Under the pieces are notes generated by a model. That model had not been told where the DNA came from. It was given only the letters and a program-made list of their open reading frames with translations, and searched no databases. This document shows, piece by piece, positions 21,454-30,920 of a DNA stretch of 64,000 nucleotides. A program made the translations under genes and the position numbers. The stretch spans positions 124,001 through 188,000 of the forward strand of contig NZ_LQIU01000023.1 of assembly GCF_001499995.1 (NCBI RefSeq). The letters are read 5' to 3'. The DNA comes from Mycobacterium sp. IS-1496. Lineage in GTDB: Bacteria; Actinomycetota; Actinomycetes; Mycobacteriales; Mycobacteriaceae. Each line of letters starts with the position of its first letter. Position 1 is the stretch's first letter.

Positions 21454-23214
21454 TCATCCCGGCAGCACCGGGACCGTTCCGGCGACCATGAGCGGACGCA
21501 CCTCGGTCCAGGTGGGGTCGCCCTCGGCCGTGGAGGGCGACAGCTGGACCACCCCGCGCGCATCCGCGACGTACACCGTCGAAGGGTTGGCCGCGACCGT
21601 GGTCACCGGCATGGCGAGGTTGCGGCTCGGCCCGTCGGAGTTCACCCCGTCGAGGTTGACGTAGGACACCGGATGCTGGGGATCCTTGCGGCTGACCACG
21701 ATGTCGTCGCCGGTGCGCCAGGCCAACGACACCACCGTCTCACCCAGTCCGAAGCCGAGACGCCGCGGATAGGTCAGCGCGTACTGCCCGCCCTGGGTCT
21801 GCTCCACCGACGCGAGGATGACCTGCCCGCCGATCACCATGGCCGCCCGGGTGCCGTCGCGCGACAGTTGCAGTTCGGCGATCGGGCCGGGGAACTTCAG
21901 CGCCACCGGTCCGGCGTCGACCGGGATGCGCGCCGGCTGACCGGACGCATCCTGGATCACCCGCACGACGTTGGCCCCGTCGACCACCACCCACACGGCG
22001 CTGTCGAGCGACCAGCTGGGCCGCGACAGACTCCTGCCCTCCAGCGCCTGGCCCGCGCGCCCGCCGAGCGGCCCGATCCACAACGTGGATTGCATGTCGG
22101 GCGCGCCGGTCCGCAGCACCACCACCGAGGCGGCGTCCTGACCGCTGCGCGACACCGCCGCGGACACCTGGTTGGGCGCCTGACCGAACGATCCGGGGAC
22201 CCGCGGGGCCCGCTGGCCGTCCAACGACACCAGCGAGCCGTTCATCAGCGCGTGCAGCCCGGCGGCGGCGCCGGCGAACGCCCCCGGGTCCGTGGCCGCG
22301 ACGTCGGAGGTCTCCCACCCGTCGGTGAACCGGTCGTCGAGCGGAGCGCCGTCGGCGTTGATCACGTACGGGCCGTTGATGCCGGCCCGGTTGAGGGTCC
22401 AGATGATCTGCGCGGCAAGTAGTTGCCTGCTGTGCGGATCCGTCGTCGAGAGGTTCTCCAACTCGATGCGCGCACCGCCGTACCCGCGCCCCACGCCGGT
22501 CTTGCCGCCGTCGGCGCGGGTCACCGGTCCGCTCAAGGTCAGCGGCGAGCCCAGCAGGTTTCGCACCGTATTGGTCATCTCGGGCCGTGGCCCGGAGATC
22601 AGTTTGGACACCAGTTCGGTGGCCAGCTGATCGCTGTCGGACACCGCGACGTAGCGCGGGTCGGGGACGACGGTGGTGCCGGTCGGGTCGACGAAGTAGA
22701 GCGTGTTGCGTTTGTAGGTGGACTGGAACTGTTGCCAGTCGAGGAAGACCCCGTTGGGCAGCCGGTCGATGCGCCACCCGTCCGAGGTCTTCACCAGTTC
22801 GATCGGGCCGGGGTTCGGTAACGCGCCCTCGCCGGTCTCGAACACGCCCACATCCGAGAGCGAGCCGAGGATGTCGGCGCGCATCGTCACCGAGACGCGT
22901 TCTGGCTCACGGGTTTCGACGAACACCACCCGGTCGATCAGCAGGGCGCTGCCTGCGTCGTCCCAGGATTGCGACGCCGACTCGGTGAGGAACTGGCGCG
23001 CCGCGAGGTGCCGGTTCGCCGGATCGGCGGTGGCCTTGAGGAATTCGCGCAGCAGCACGTCGGGATCCATACCGGGCGTCGGTTTGGGCAGGCTCGGCGG
23101 CGCCGGCCGCTCGACGGTTCCGATCGCCTGCGGCGCCGAGGAGTTCGGCACCCCCGCGCATCCCGACGCGGCGACCAACACCAGCAGCCACACCGCCGCC
23201 ACCAGTCGTCTCAC
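21454..23214 (-). CDS. lpqB: lipoprotein LpqB, MtrAB accessory factor
   Basis: A 586-residue secreted lipoprotein. The signal peptide (1-18) ends in lipobox AASGC, so Cys19 is lipidated. A GerMN-type region follows, then a C-terminal beta-propeller-like half. LpqB interacts with the extracytoplasmic part of MtrB in mycobacteria and modulates MtrA signalling. The GTG start overlaps the mtrB stop as GTGA, so it is coupled to mtrB. The longer frame to 23370 lacks a signal peptide at its start and is rejected. Length agrees with M. tuberculosis LpqB. Confidence 0.93.
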   Translation of the reverse strand: MRRLVAAVWLLVLVAASGCAGVPNSSAPQAIGTVERPAPPSLPKPTPGMDPDVLLREFLKATADPANRHLAARQFLTESASQSWDDAGSALLIDRVVFVETREPERVSVTMRADILGSLSDVGVFETGEGALPNPGPIELVKTSDGWRIDRLPNGVFLDWQQFQSTYKRNTLYFVDPTGTTVVPDPRYVAVSDSDQLATELVSKLISGPRPEMTNTVRNLLGSPLTLSGPVTRADGGKTGVGRGYGGARIELENLSTTDPHSRQLLAAQIIWTLNRAGINGPYVINADGAPLDDRFTDGWETSDVAATDPGAFAGAAAGLHALMNGSLVSLDGQRAPRVPGSFGQAPNQVSAAVSRSGQDAASVVVLRTGAPDMQSTLWIGPLGGRAGQALEGRSLSRPSWSLDSAVWVVVDGANVVRVIQDASGQPARIPVDAGPVALKFPGPIAELQLSRDGTRAAMVIGGQVILASVEQTQGGQYALTYPRRLGFGLGETVVSLAWRTGDDIVVSRKDPQHPVSYVNLDGVNSDGPSRNLAMPVTTVAANPSTVYVADARGVVQLSPSTAEGDPTWTEVRPLMVAGTVPVLPG

Positions 23215-24869
23215 ACCGTCTCCCCCGCCGGCTGCCGCTCGCGCCCACCCCGGCGCGTGGTGCGGTCGGGCTGAACCGGCTTCAGCGGCAGCGGGCTCGT
23301 CGTCACCTTGTGACCGCGGACCAGCGGCAGCGTCAGGCGGAAGCAGGCCCCGTTGCCGCGCTCGCCCCACGCCTCGAGGCGACCCTGGTGCAGCCGGGCG
23401 TCCTCGATGCTGATCGCCAGCCCGAGACCTGTTCCGCCGGAACGGCGTACGCGCGACGGGTCGGACCGCCAGAACCGGCTGAACACGAGTTTCTCCTCGC
23501 CGGGCCTCAACCCGACACCGTAGTCGCGGACGGTGACGGCGACAGTGTCCTCGTCGGCGGCCATCCGGATCCGCACCGGTTTGTGTTCGGCGTGGTCGAT
23601 CGCGTTGGCGATGAGGTTGCGCAGGATGCGTTCCACCCGCCGCGGGTCCACCTCGGCGATGACCTCCTCGGCGGGCTGGTCCACGATCAACTCGATGTCG
23701 GCCTCCTGGGCGAGGTGGCCGACGTTGTCGAGGGCACTTCGCACGGTGCTGCGCAGATCCACCGACTCCACCGACAGTTCGGCGACACCGGCGTCGTGGC
23801 GGGAGATCTCGAGCAGATCGCTCAACAGGGTCTCGAACCGGTCGAGTTCGCTGACCATCAGCTCGGTCGACCGCCGCAGGGCGGGATCCAGGTCGTCACT
23901 GTGGTCGTGGATGAGGTCGGCGGCCATGCGCACCGTGGTCAGCGGTGTCCGCAGCTCGTGGGAGACGTCGGAGGTGAAGCGGCGCTGCAGATTCCCGAAC
24001 TCCTCGAGTTGGGTGATCTGGCGTTGCAGGCTCTCGGCCATGTCGTTGAACGACACCGCCAGGCGGGCCATGTCGTCCTCGCCGCGCACCGGCATGCGTT
24101 CGGACAGGTGCCCCTCGGCGAACCGTTCGGCGATCCGCGACGCCGACCGCACCGGCAGCACGATCTGCCGGGCGACGAGCAGCGCGATCGCGGCCAGCAG
24201 GCCCAGCAGGACGACGCCTCCGGTGGCCATCGTGCCGCGCACCAGCGCGATCGTCGACTCCTCGTTGGTCAGCGGGAAGATCAGGTACAGCTCGAGGTTG
24301 GTGACCTCCGACGACGTCGGGCTGCCGACGATCAGCGCCGGGCCGGCGAAGCCGTCGGCCTGCACCGTGGCGTACTGGTAGCTGACCTGTCCGGCCTTGA
24401 CGAAGTCGCGCAACGCCTCCGGCACCTGGCTGACGGGTCCCGCGGCCGTCGCCGCACGGGGTCCGTCACCCGGGACGACGAGCACGGCGTCGTAGGCGCC
24501 GGCGAGCCCGCTGCCCGCGTCGGCCTTGCGGTCGATCAGCGTGTTCCTGGCCAGTTGCAGGCTGCTGTCGAGGGAGCGGGATTCCTCGCCGCCCACGATG
24601 CCGCCCACGGTGTTGCGGGCCTGTTCGATCTCCTCGGTGGCGGCCTTGACCTTGACCTCGAGGATGCGGTCGGTGATCTGACTGGTCAGCACGAAGCCGA
24701 GCACCAGGATGACGGCCAGCGAGAGCCCCAGCGTCAGGCTGACCACCCGCAGTTGCAGCGAGCGGCGCCACACCAGGCTCAGCGCTCGCCCGAGTGCGGC
24801 GAGGCCGCGGATCAGCGGTCCCGACCGCCAGAAGCCGCCCCGGATACGCCGTCTCGCGCCCCAGATCAC
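23211..24869 (-). CDS. mtrB: sensor histidine kinase MtrB
   Basis: A 552-residue membrane kinase: helix 1 at about 42-63, an extracytoplasmic sensor domain, helix 2 at about 213-233, a HAMP domain (234-287), HisKA with the phospho-acceptor His304 in [12 protein letters not shown], and HATPase_c with [16 protein letters not shown] and GGTGLGLAI. It phosphorylates MtrA, which controls cell division, peptidoglycan hydrolase and dnaA genes. GTG start. It is 49 bases after mtrA and overlaps lpqB by 4 bases. Confidence 0.97.
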   Translation of the reverse strand: MIWGARRRIRGGFWRSGPLIRGLAALGRALSLVWRRSLQLRVVSLTLGLSLAVILVLGFVLTSQITDRILEVKVKAATEEIEQARNTVGGIVGGEESRSLDSSLQLARNTLIDRKADAGSGLAGAYDAVLVVPGDGPRAATAAGPVSQVPEALRDFVKAGQVSYQYATVQADGFAGPALIVGSPTSSEVTNLELYLIFPLTNEESTIALVRGTMATGGVVLLGLLAAIALLVARQIVLPVRSASRIAERFAEGHLSERMPVRGEDDMARLAVSFNDMAESLQRQITQLEEFGNLQRRFTSDVSHELRTPLTTVRMAADLIHDHSDDLDPALRRSTELMVSELDRFETLLSDLLEISRHDAGVAELSVESVDLRSTVRSALDNVGHLAQEADIELIVDQPAEEVIAEVDPRRVERILRNLIANAIDHAEHKPVRIRMAADEDTVAVTVRDYGVGLRPGEEKLVFSRFWRSDPSRVRRSGGTGLGLAISIEDARLHQGRLEAWGERGNGACFRLTLPLVRGHKVTTSPLPLKPVQPDRTTRRGGRERQPAGETV

Positions 24870-24918
24870 GGAGACCGCCGAGCGGTGGTCATCACGGCCA
24901 CGGGCGAGCCGCGCTGGA

Positions 24919-25605
24919 TCACGGGGGTCCGGCCTTGTATCCCACTCCTCGAACGGTCAACACCACCTGCGGGTTCTCCGGGTCTTTCTCGACCTTGGCC
25001 CGCAACCGCTGGACATGCACGTTCACCAAACGGGTGTCAGCGGGGTGACGGTATCCCCACACCTGTTCGAGCAGCACATCTCGAGTAAACACCTGGCGCG
25101 GTTTGCGTGCCAGCGCCACCAGCAGGTCGAACTCCAACGGAGTCAGCGAAATCTGCTCACCCTGCCGGGTGACCTTGTGGGCGGGCACGTCGATCTCCAC
25201 GTCGCCGATCGACAGCAACTCCGCGGGCTCGTCCTCGTTGCGACGCAACCGGGCTCGCACACGGGCGACGAGCTCCTTGGGTTTGAACGGTTTCATCACG
25301 TAGTCGTCGGCGCCGGACTCCAGGCCGAGGACGACGTCGACGGTGTCGGTCTTCGCGGTGAGCATGACGATGGGCACACCGGAGTCCGCACGCAGCACGC
25401 GGCAGACGTCGATGCCGTTCATGCCGGGCAGCATCAGATCCAGCAACACCAGATCCGGGCGGAGTTCCCGCACGGCGCTGAGCGCCTGGGTGCCGTCGCC
25501 GACGACGGCGGTGTCGAACCCTTCCCCGCGCAGCACGATGGTGAGCATCTCGGCCAGCGAGGGATCGTCGTCGACGACCAGAATCCTTTGCCTCATGGTG
25601 TCCAT
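24919..25605 (-). CDS. mtrA: response regulator MtrA
   Basis: A 228-residue OmpR/PhoB-type regulator, the same length as M. tuberculosis MtrA. The receiver domain holds the acidic pocket (Asp12-14), phospho-acceptor Asp56 in [11 protein letters not shown] and Lys105 in MKPFKPKE. The winged-helix DNA-binding domain covers about 130-228 and ends [11 protein letters not shown]. It is nearly identical to known mycobacterial MtrA throughout. An essential regulator of cell cycle and envelope genes. A second in-frame ATG lies at codon 4. Its promoter must lie in the 58-base gap behind tmk or further upstream. Confidence 0.98.
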   Translation of the reverse strand: MDTMRQRILVVDDDPSLAEMLTIVLRGEGFDTAVVGDGTQALSAVRELRPDLVLLDLMLPGMNGIDVCRVLRADSGVPIVMLTAKTDTVDVVLGLESGADDYVMKPFKPKELVARVRARLRRNEDEPAELLSIGDVEIDVPAHKVTRQGEQISLTPLEFDLLVALARKPRQVFTRDVLLEQVWGYRHPADTRLVNVHVQRLRAKVEKDPENPQVVLTVRGVGYKAGPP

Positions 25606-25663
25606 GGTGTCACCAGATCGCGATAAAACCCGGCTACCACGCAGGGCGTTTCTCCTGTCGGCC

Positions 25664-26296
25664 TCAGGAGGCGGTCAGCTGGTCGGCCAGCCCGGCCGCG
25701 TCGGCGTCGGCACCCGTGGTGATCCAGCGCCCGCACCAGTCGGCTTCGGCGAGCGCGCGGTAGACCTCGCCGGTGCGCCGCTGCAGCCCATCGTCGCGTT
25801 CGTAGGCGTCACGGGTCCGGTCGGACTCCTGCGCTTCCCGACGTTCGGCGCGCTCGGCCGCGAGCTCCGTCGGTACGTCGAGCAGGATCTGCCAATCGGC
25901 GCGCGGCAGACCCAACCGGTCGTACTCCAGGGCGCGCACCCACTCGACCACCTCGCCATCGCCCGACTGGTGCATGCGGGCGGCGCTATAGGCGGCATTG
26001 GAGGCGACGTAACGGTCGAGGATCACGACGTCGTAGGCGGCGGTCAGGTGGCCGATCTCGTCCCGGGCCTCGGCCCGGTCGAGCGCGAACAGCACCGCCA
26101 TCGCGTACACCGATTCGGCGAGGTCGCCGTGCCCGCCGTGCAGCGCCTCCGCGGCCAGGTCCGCGGTGACCGAGCGGTGGTAGCGCGGAAAGGCCAGCGT
26201 AGCAACCGAAAGACCGGTCCCCTCGAACGCCGACCGCATACCGTTGGTCAGCGTCCGCTTGCCGGCGCCGTCGACACCCTCGATCGCGATGAGCAC
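25664..26296 (-). CDS. tmk: thymidylate kinase
   Basis: A 210-residue dTMP kinase. The P-loop is GVDGAGKRT (7-15), the DRY motif lies in ILDRYVASNAAYS, and the lid region contains RTRDAYERD. It phosphorylates dTMP to dTDP for DNA synthesis. GTG 26296 is chosen since mycobacterial Tmk starts at xLIAIEGVDGAGK; the frame extends to 26362 without homology. It heads the tmk-mtrA-mtrB-lpqB cluster. Confidence 0.95.
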   Translation of the reverse strand: MLIAIEGVDGAGKRTLTNGMRSAFEGTGLSVATLAFPRYHRSVTADLAAEALHGGHGDLAESVYAMAVLFALDRAEARDEIGHLTAAYDVVILDRYVASNAAYSAARMHQSGDGEVVEWVRALEYDRLGLPRADWQILLDVPTELAAERAERREAQESDRTRDAYERDDGLQRRTGEVYRALAEADWCGRWITTGADADAAGLADQLTAS

Positions 26297-26518
26297 GCGG
26301 CGAGCGTAACCGCGGGCGGCCGCGGGCTCGGGCGGAGGGACGAATTGGTGCACCCGACCCACCGCGAGCCCAAATAGGCTCTACTCAGCGTGTCGGGAGT
26401 TTGCTGTGGGGAGGAGCTATCTCGGTCGCCGCCGGGCACCCCGTCTCGCCGCCGCATCGTCGCGGGACCCATCGACGTCTGCGTCGAGTCAACCGCACAC
26501 AGACTGGAGGTTCGCCGA

Positions 26519-27160
26519 ATGGGGCAATCCGTTGAAGTCGTCGTCTCGGAGCTGAATTCGGCATCGGTGCGTCTGGCCGATGCTGGGCAGCGCCTGCAGG
26601 ACGGGCTGTCGAGTGTGGACCTGGAGGTCGACCAGCTGTTGGGGTCGGGCTGGAAGGGCGGCGCGGCGTCGGCGTTCGGCGGTGAGTGGGACAAGTGGCA
26701 CAGCGGCGCGGGGCAGGTCGTCCGCGGGTTGCAGACCATGTCGGATCTGCTGCGGATCGCGGGCCGGGAGTACGCGAAGACGGATGAGCAGGCCGCGGGA
26801 GCACTCGGCTCGTCGATGCAGGCGACAGGCGCCGCCGGTGGTGCGTCGGGCGGTGGTGCGGCCACGACGAGTGCCAATGGCGCGGCGGGCGGCCAGGATG
26901 TCGCCGAGTTGGCGCAGCAGATGAACCTGACGGAGTCGGCGACGGCGGTAGCAGCGGCGGCGCCGGCCGCACAACCCGGCCAGGCGCTACCGACGGTGGC
27001 CGAGGCGGTGCAGGGGGCGGCCGGGCAGTCGACGCAGTTGGCGGGCGGGCTGGCACAACAGGCCGCCGCACTGGCCCAGGAGATTGTCGGGCTCGCGCGA
27101 CAGGGCGACGCGGAGGATCCTGCCGCCCCGGCGCCGGGCGAGGAAGGTCGGGAGCTGTGA
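26519..27160 (+). CDS. WXG100 protein with long C-terminal tail (T7SS partner of the TNT toxin)
   Basis: A 213-residue protein. Residues 1-100 form a WXG100 helical hairpin: SELNSAS helix, turn W45-K-G47, second helix ending Y85AKTD89, a good YxxxD/E export signal. Residues 100-213 are Ala/Gly/Gln-rich with low complexity and a further helical stretch, twice the usual WXG100 length. The ATG follows GGAGG at 8 bases. Its stop overlaps the next gene as GTGA. By order it corresponds to EsxF upstream of M. tuberculosis CpnT, where EsxE-EsxF assist toxin export. It is probably the T7SS targeting subunit. Confidence 0.8.
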   Translation: MGQSVEVVVSELNSASVRLADAGQRLQDGLSSVDLEVDQLLGSGWKGGAASAFGGEWDKWHSGAGQVVRGLQTMSDLLRIAGREYAKTDEQAAGALGSSMQATGAAGGASGGGAATTSANGAAGGQDVAELAQQMNLTESATAVAAAAPAAQPGQALPTVAEAVQGAAGQSTQLAGGLAQQAAALAQEIVGLARQGDAEDPAAPAPGEEGREL

Positions 27161-27444
27161 CACAGCTGGTTGTGGACTTCTCGAAGCTGCAGGCGGCGAT
27201 CGACCACATGCGCGAGTTCCATCGGGATGTCGTCGAGACCCTGGAGGACGTCGACCGCACGATGGCCGCACTACGCGCGACGTGGCACGGTGAGGCGTCG
27301 GAGGCGCAGGCCCAGTCGCAGCAGCAGTGGGAGGACGGCGCCGAACAGATGAACAAGGCGCTGGCGCAGTTACAGACGATCGCGGACACGGCGCGCAAGA
27401 ACTACTTGGACGCGGTCGCGAAGAACGGTCAGATGTGGGCGTAG
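27157..27444 (+). CDS. WXG100 family protein (EsxE-like)
   Basis: A 95-residue WXG100 protein: two amphipathic helices around W43-H-G45. The C-terminus has Y83LDAV, without the acidic residue of YxxxD/E, so it probably relies on its partner, the preceding 213-residue protein, for the export signal. The GTG start overlaps that gene (GTGA), implying equimolar synthesis and a heterodimer. Its size and location just before a CpnT-like gene match EsxE. Confidence 0.82.
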   Translation: MTQLVVDFSKLQAAIDHMREFHRDVVETLEDVDRTMAALRATWHGEASEAQAQSQQQWEDGAEQMNKALAQLQTIADTARKNYLDAVAKNGQMWA

Positions 27445-30400
27445 GACACTCGGGCTCCGGGGTGCGCATCGAGGTCGAACCGGACGCGCTGATCGACGCG
27501 GGCAAGCGGATCGGTTCCCTCGGTGAGCAACTGGACGCTCTGTCGGGCGCCGTGGGGCAGATCGTGTCGTCGGGCATCGCGTCGGGCACCGACCCGGCGG
27601 GATTGAACTTCGGGCTGGAATACGGCGATCAGGCGCAGGAGTTCGCCAACGCGGTGGCCGAGGCGGCGAACGCGTTCACGTCGGTGGGCTACATGCTCGT
27701 GGCGACGGGCTTCAACTACACGAACGCCGACGTCTCGTCGACGGTGGGCGGTTCGGGTCCGACGGGCAGCGCCGGTAACCCGCCGGCGGAGACCAAGGCG
27801 GCCGACGCCGCGACCGGGCCTGATGGGACCGGCGTTCCACCGCCGACGAAGTGGCATCTGATCGTGCCGTTCCTCAACGTCATTCCCGGCGGGATGTTCG
27901 CCGGCGCCGCCCTGACGTGGCCGTCGGGCAGTCCCGGGCGGCTGCGGCTCGCCGCCCGGCAGTGGGAGAACATCGGGACAGGTTTGTCGATCTTCGACGA
28001 CCTGCTCACCCCCATGAAAACCGTTGTCGGCCAGCAGCAGATCCCAGAAGGCGGCCGGATCGGCGAAGCGCTCGACAAGCTGGGCGGTGCGGTGTCGAAG
28101 TTGTCGACGTCTGCTGGGATCCTCGCCGAGCAGATCGATGATTTCGCCAGAGGCGTCGAGGAGACCCAGAACGCCATCCGGCGGTTGCTCGACAGGATCT
28201 CACTCGGCGGGGCGTGGGACATGGTGAAGGGCATCTTCACCGGCGAGGCCGACGACATCCTGCGCGAGGTCGCCAACGACGTCGGCACCGTCCTCAACAA
28301 CTTCCAGGATCAGGTCAAGGGCATCGTCGGCCTGCTCGGACAACTCACGTCGGCCATCGGTGATGCGGTCACGTCATTGCAGGAATGGGTACGGCCGCAC
28401 CTGGTCGAACTGCTCGGCGATGACGTCGGTAACGCCCTCGCCGACGTGTTCACCCTGTACACCGATTTCCAGGTGGGGTTGACGACGGGGTTGATCAACA
28501 CGGTGGCGAGCACCGTCGCGCTGGCGGACCCGGACACCTGGAAGGAGATGGCCAATGTGGCGCTGTCGGTCGCGAGGGATCCGTCGACGGCGCCCGCAGT
28601 CCTGGCCAACATGGGCAAGGAGTTCGTCGCGTGGGACAAGTGGTCCGGTGACCACCCTGGCCGGGCGGCGGGCGAGGCGGCCTTCAACATCGGGTCGTTG
28701 TTCGTGCCGGGTGGTGCGTTGTCGAAGACGGGCACGCTGGCAAAGGGCCTACGGACGACCAGGGGGCTGCTGAACGACGGCAAGATCCCCGGCCTGCGCG
28801 GCCTCGGATCAAGCGACGGTACACCGAATCTCGACACCATGCCCGATCTCGAGAGTGTTCCGTCGGGGGTGCCGAGCGTTCCGGAAGTGCGGCCGCCGGG
28901 CATCCCGGAGTCGGTGCTGAGCCCGACCATGCCGCACGGAGTCGACGGACCGTCGGCTCCGCGTGGTCTCGAGGGGCCGGCAGGCCCGCCCAACCCGCCG
29001 GGACCTGCGGCCATTCCGGGTGGCGGCGGTGACGGACCGACAACGCACGGGCGCGGCGACGAACCACCACCGCCACCGCCCGGAGATGGACCGAGACACC
29101 CGTTCGATTCGCCGAGCCCGGCGGCGCCGCATGACGCGCCGTCGCACGCGCCCAGCACCCACGAGTCTCACGCTCCGCAAGCCAACCAGACACCCGCGGG
29201 TGGGGGCCACGCCGAGGCCGGTACGGCTCCGCCGACGAACACGCACACCGGAGATCGTGCGCCGAGCCACAACGGCTCGAGCGCAGTCGAGTACAACGGC
29301 CGGGCGGACACGCCGGCAGATGCGCCCACGCACGCTCCCCCGGCGGATCAACACAACGGGCCGGCCGTGGACTCGAATTACCCTGCCGCGCAGACGCATA
29401 CGCCCAGTGACGGCAATGCCGGGCGACACGACTCGAGCAGTGGCAGTGCACCGCCGCCGGTGGGGATGGCCGAGGTTGGACCCATGGCCCCGCATGTACC
29501 GGGGGCAACGCACGCTCCGAGCGCGACACTTACTCCGGACGCGCCCGCGAGGACACCTGAAGCGCGGGGGCCGGAGACCAGGGCGTCACACACCGCATCA
29601 CCGGAAACCCCGCGTGCGCAACAGGCTTCGGCTGCCGGTCCGGCGCCTGGGCATACGCCGACGGCGCCGGTGACTGCGGGCGCATCGAACCACACGGCGG
29701 CCGCGGCCGGCCAGCCCACACCTGTGGGGTCTGAACGGCCAGGGTCGCGGCCGGAGATCGGCGGCGACAGGCCGCACGAGAGCAGCCCACCGCCGGCGAC
29801 CCTTCGCGGGCACGACGTGCCGAATGATTCGGCCGAACTTGTGCGCGATTACGATGCCGACGGGCGAACGATACCGACGAACGAGCTGGTTCATCCGGAC
29901 GCCGGCCTTCTCACCCACGATCTACTGGCTGACGCCGCGTCGAATCCGACTCGCGTCAGCGACGCAATGTCGCCAGGCTTACCGAGCAGTCATCCGGAGG
30001 TACGGGATTTGGTTCCTGACAGCTATGACCCAATGGGTGGAATGGGCGAGGACGCGTGGAAGCGCGAGTACTGGCCTAGCGGTGACCGGGACATGCACGG
30101 GAACCCGGATCTGGTCTGGCCGGATTCGCAAGCCCACCCCCAGGGATTCAACACGCCCGAAGGTCGAACGCCGACCGTGCTGAACCCGGGCGACGAATTC
30201 GATCGCTTCGGCCCGGGATTCGGTCAGTTCGGTTCGCCGGTCGGAACCCCTTTTCCCGAGCGGGCGCTGCCCGCACACAGCCTCGACGCTGGCTACCATC
30301 GCTACGAGGTAGTCCGTCCCTTGCCGATTTGGGAAGGCAAGATTGCGCCCGCAATGGGCCAACCCGGCGGGGGGACGCAGTACTACTTCACACAACCCAT

Positions 30401-30446
30401 AGTTGACTTGCTCAACGCGGGCTACCTGAGGGAGGTTCGGCTATGA
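27435..30446 (+). CDS. CpnT-like type VII secretion toxin with C-terminal TNT NAD+ glycohydrolase domain
   Basis: A 1003-residue protein. Residues 1-440 resemble the N-terminal domain of CpnT (Rv3903c): a helical WXG-like segment, then WPSGSPGRLRLAARQW and a QQIPEGGRIGEA region. Residues 455-785 are a Pro/His/Ala-rich linker. The C-terminal 120 residues form a TNT domain. Residues matching the active site of tuberculosis necrotizing toxin are present: Arg924, Arg943 (ERALP), His955 (YHRY) and Gln982 (GTQYY), with Phe932 in place of a Tyr. It should hydrolyse NAD+ after delivery. GTG 27435 overlaps the previous gene by 10 bases; GTG 27462 is an alternative start. The stop overlaps the putative immunity gene (ATGA). 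Confidence 0.88.
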   Translation: MGVGHSGSGVRIEVEPDALIDAGKRIGSLGEQLDALSGAVGQIVSSGIASGTDPAGLNFGLEYGDQAQEFANAVAEAANAFTSVGYMLVATGFNYTNADVSSTVGGSGPTGSAGNPPAETKAADAATGPDGTGVPPPTKWHLIVPFLNVIPGGMFAGAALTWPSGSPGRLRLAARQWENIGTGLSIFDDLLTPMKTVVGQQQIPEGGRIGEALDKLGGAVSKLSTSAGILAEQIDDFARGVEETQNAIRRLLDRISLGGAWDMVKGIFTGEADDILREVANDVGTVLNNFQDQVKGIVGLLGQLTSAIGDAVTSLQEWVRPHLVELLGDDVGNALADVFTLYTDFQVGLTTGLINTVASTVALADPDTWKEMANVALSVARDPSTAPAVLANMGKEFVAWDKWSGDHPGRAAGEAAFNIGSLFVPGGALSKTGTLAKGLRTTRGLLNDGKIPGLRGLGSSDGTPNLDTMPDLESVPSGVPSVPEVRPPGIPESVLSPTMPHGVDGPSAPRGLEGPAGPPNPPGPAAIPGGGGDGPTTHGRGDEPPPPPPGDGPRHPFDSPSPAAPHDAPSHAPSTHESHAPQANQTPAGGGHAEAGTAPPTNTHTGDRAPSHNGSSAVEYNGRADTPADAPTHAPPADQHNGPAVDSNYPAAQTHTPSDGNAGRHDSSSGSAPPPVGMAEVGPMAPHVPGATHAPSATLTPDAPARTPEARGPETRASHTASPETPRAQQASAAGPAPGHTPTAPVTAGASNHTAAAAGQPTPVGSERPGSRPEIGGDRPHESSPPPATLRGHDVPNDSAELVRDYDADGRTIPTNELVHPDAGLLTHDLLADAASNPTRVSDAMSPGLPSSHPEVRDLVPDSYDPMGGMGEDAWKREYWPSGDRDMHGNPDLVWPDSQAHPQGFNTPEGRTPTVLNPGDEFDRFGPGFGQFGSPVGTPFPERALPAHSLDAGYHRYEVVRPLPIWEGKIAPAMGQPGGGTQYYFTQPIVDLLNAGYLREVRL

Positions 30447-30694
30447 ACCAGGCCGAGTTGGCGCGTGCGCTCGCCGCGATCGGCATATCTCGCGAGGTCC
30501 TGGCACTCGGTGGCCACGCAGATTATTCCTGGTGTCTGGAACAGTCATCCGACGGGATGTGGGAGGTGTACTGGTACGAGCGTGGAACGAAGAACAACCT
30601 CGTCCGTCTGGCGACGGAAACAGAAGCTTGTTTCCAACTGCTCGGCCGCTTGACCTACAGCCAACTCTTGGCCGACGCTATCGCACTCAGATAG
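30443..30694 (+). CDS. putative immunity protein to the TNT toxin
   Basis: An 83-residue acidic soluble protein with no signal peptide. It has an N-terminal helix (QAELARALAAIG), a middle WEVYWYERGTKNN strand pair and a C-terminal helix. The ATG overlaps the toxin stop as ATGA, the usual arrangement for toxin-immunity coupling. It is far shorter than IFT (Rv3902c, about 176 residues) and no similarity to it is obvious, so it would be a different immunity type. G+C is about 59 percent by hand count, lower than the flanking housekeeping genes. Function is inferred from position. Confidence 0.65.
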   Translation: MNQAELARALAAIGISREVLALGGHADYSWCLEQSSDGMWEVYWYERGTKNNLVRLATETEACFQLLGRLTYSQLLADAIALR

Positions 30695-30920
30695 CCGAAC
30701 CGCGTCAAGACGCGTTCCACCTTGACCGGCGACGGCAGTCACAACCGTCAGATGACCAAGCCACTAGGCGGTCCTGGGATCCGATATCACCGGTGATATC
30801 AGCTATCGCCGGCGATATCACTTTTGCGAAGCGACTCCCACCAATTCCGCCCGAAGAGCACGCGGATCGAGCGCCCAACAACCGCTTTCGCGACAGCCGA
30901 CTCTACGGCACCTCTGCGGT
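30695..30920. other. intergenic region with tandem palindromes
   Basis: This 226-base gap separates the immunity gene from the convergent ANTAR-GAF gene. It shows lower G+C than its surroundings, two tandem palindromes (30783-30817) and no credible reading frame. It may mark the right edge of the toxin island. Confidence 0.4.
30783..30817. repeat. two tandem perfect palindromes
   Basis: GATATCACCGGTGATATC (30783-30800) is an 18-base perfect palindrome; TATCGCCGGCGATA (30804-30817) is a 14-base perfect palindrome. They are two copies of a 19-base repeat unit. This could be an operator for a dimeric regulator, a remnant of a lost toxin-antitoxin promoter, or a bidirectional terminator between convergent genes. 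Confidence 0.6.

Noticed and set aside
30783..30817. Tandem palindromes as a phage or island attachment site
   Set aside because: No integrase, tRNA or matching copy was found at the other end of the toxin island.
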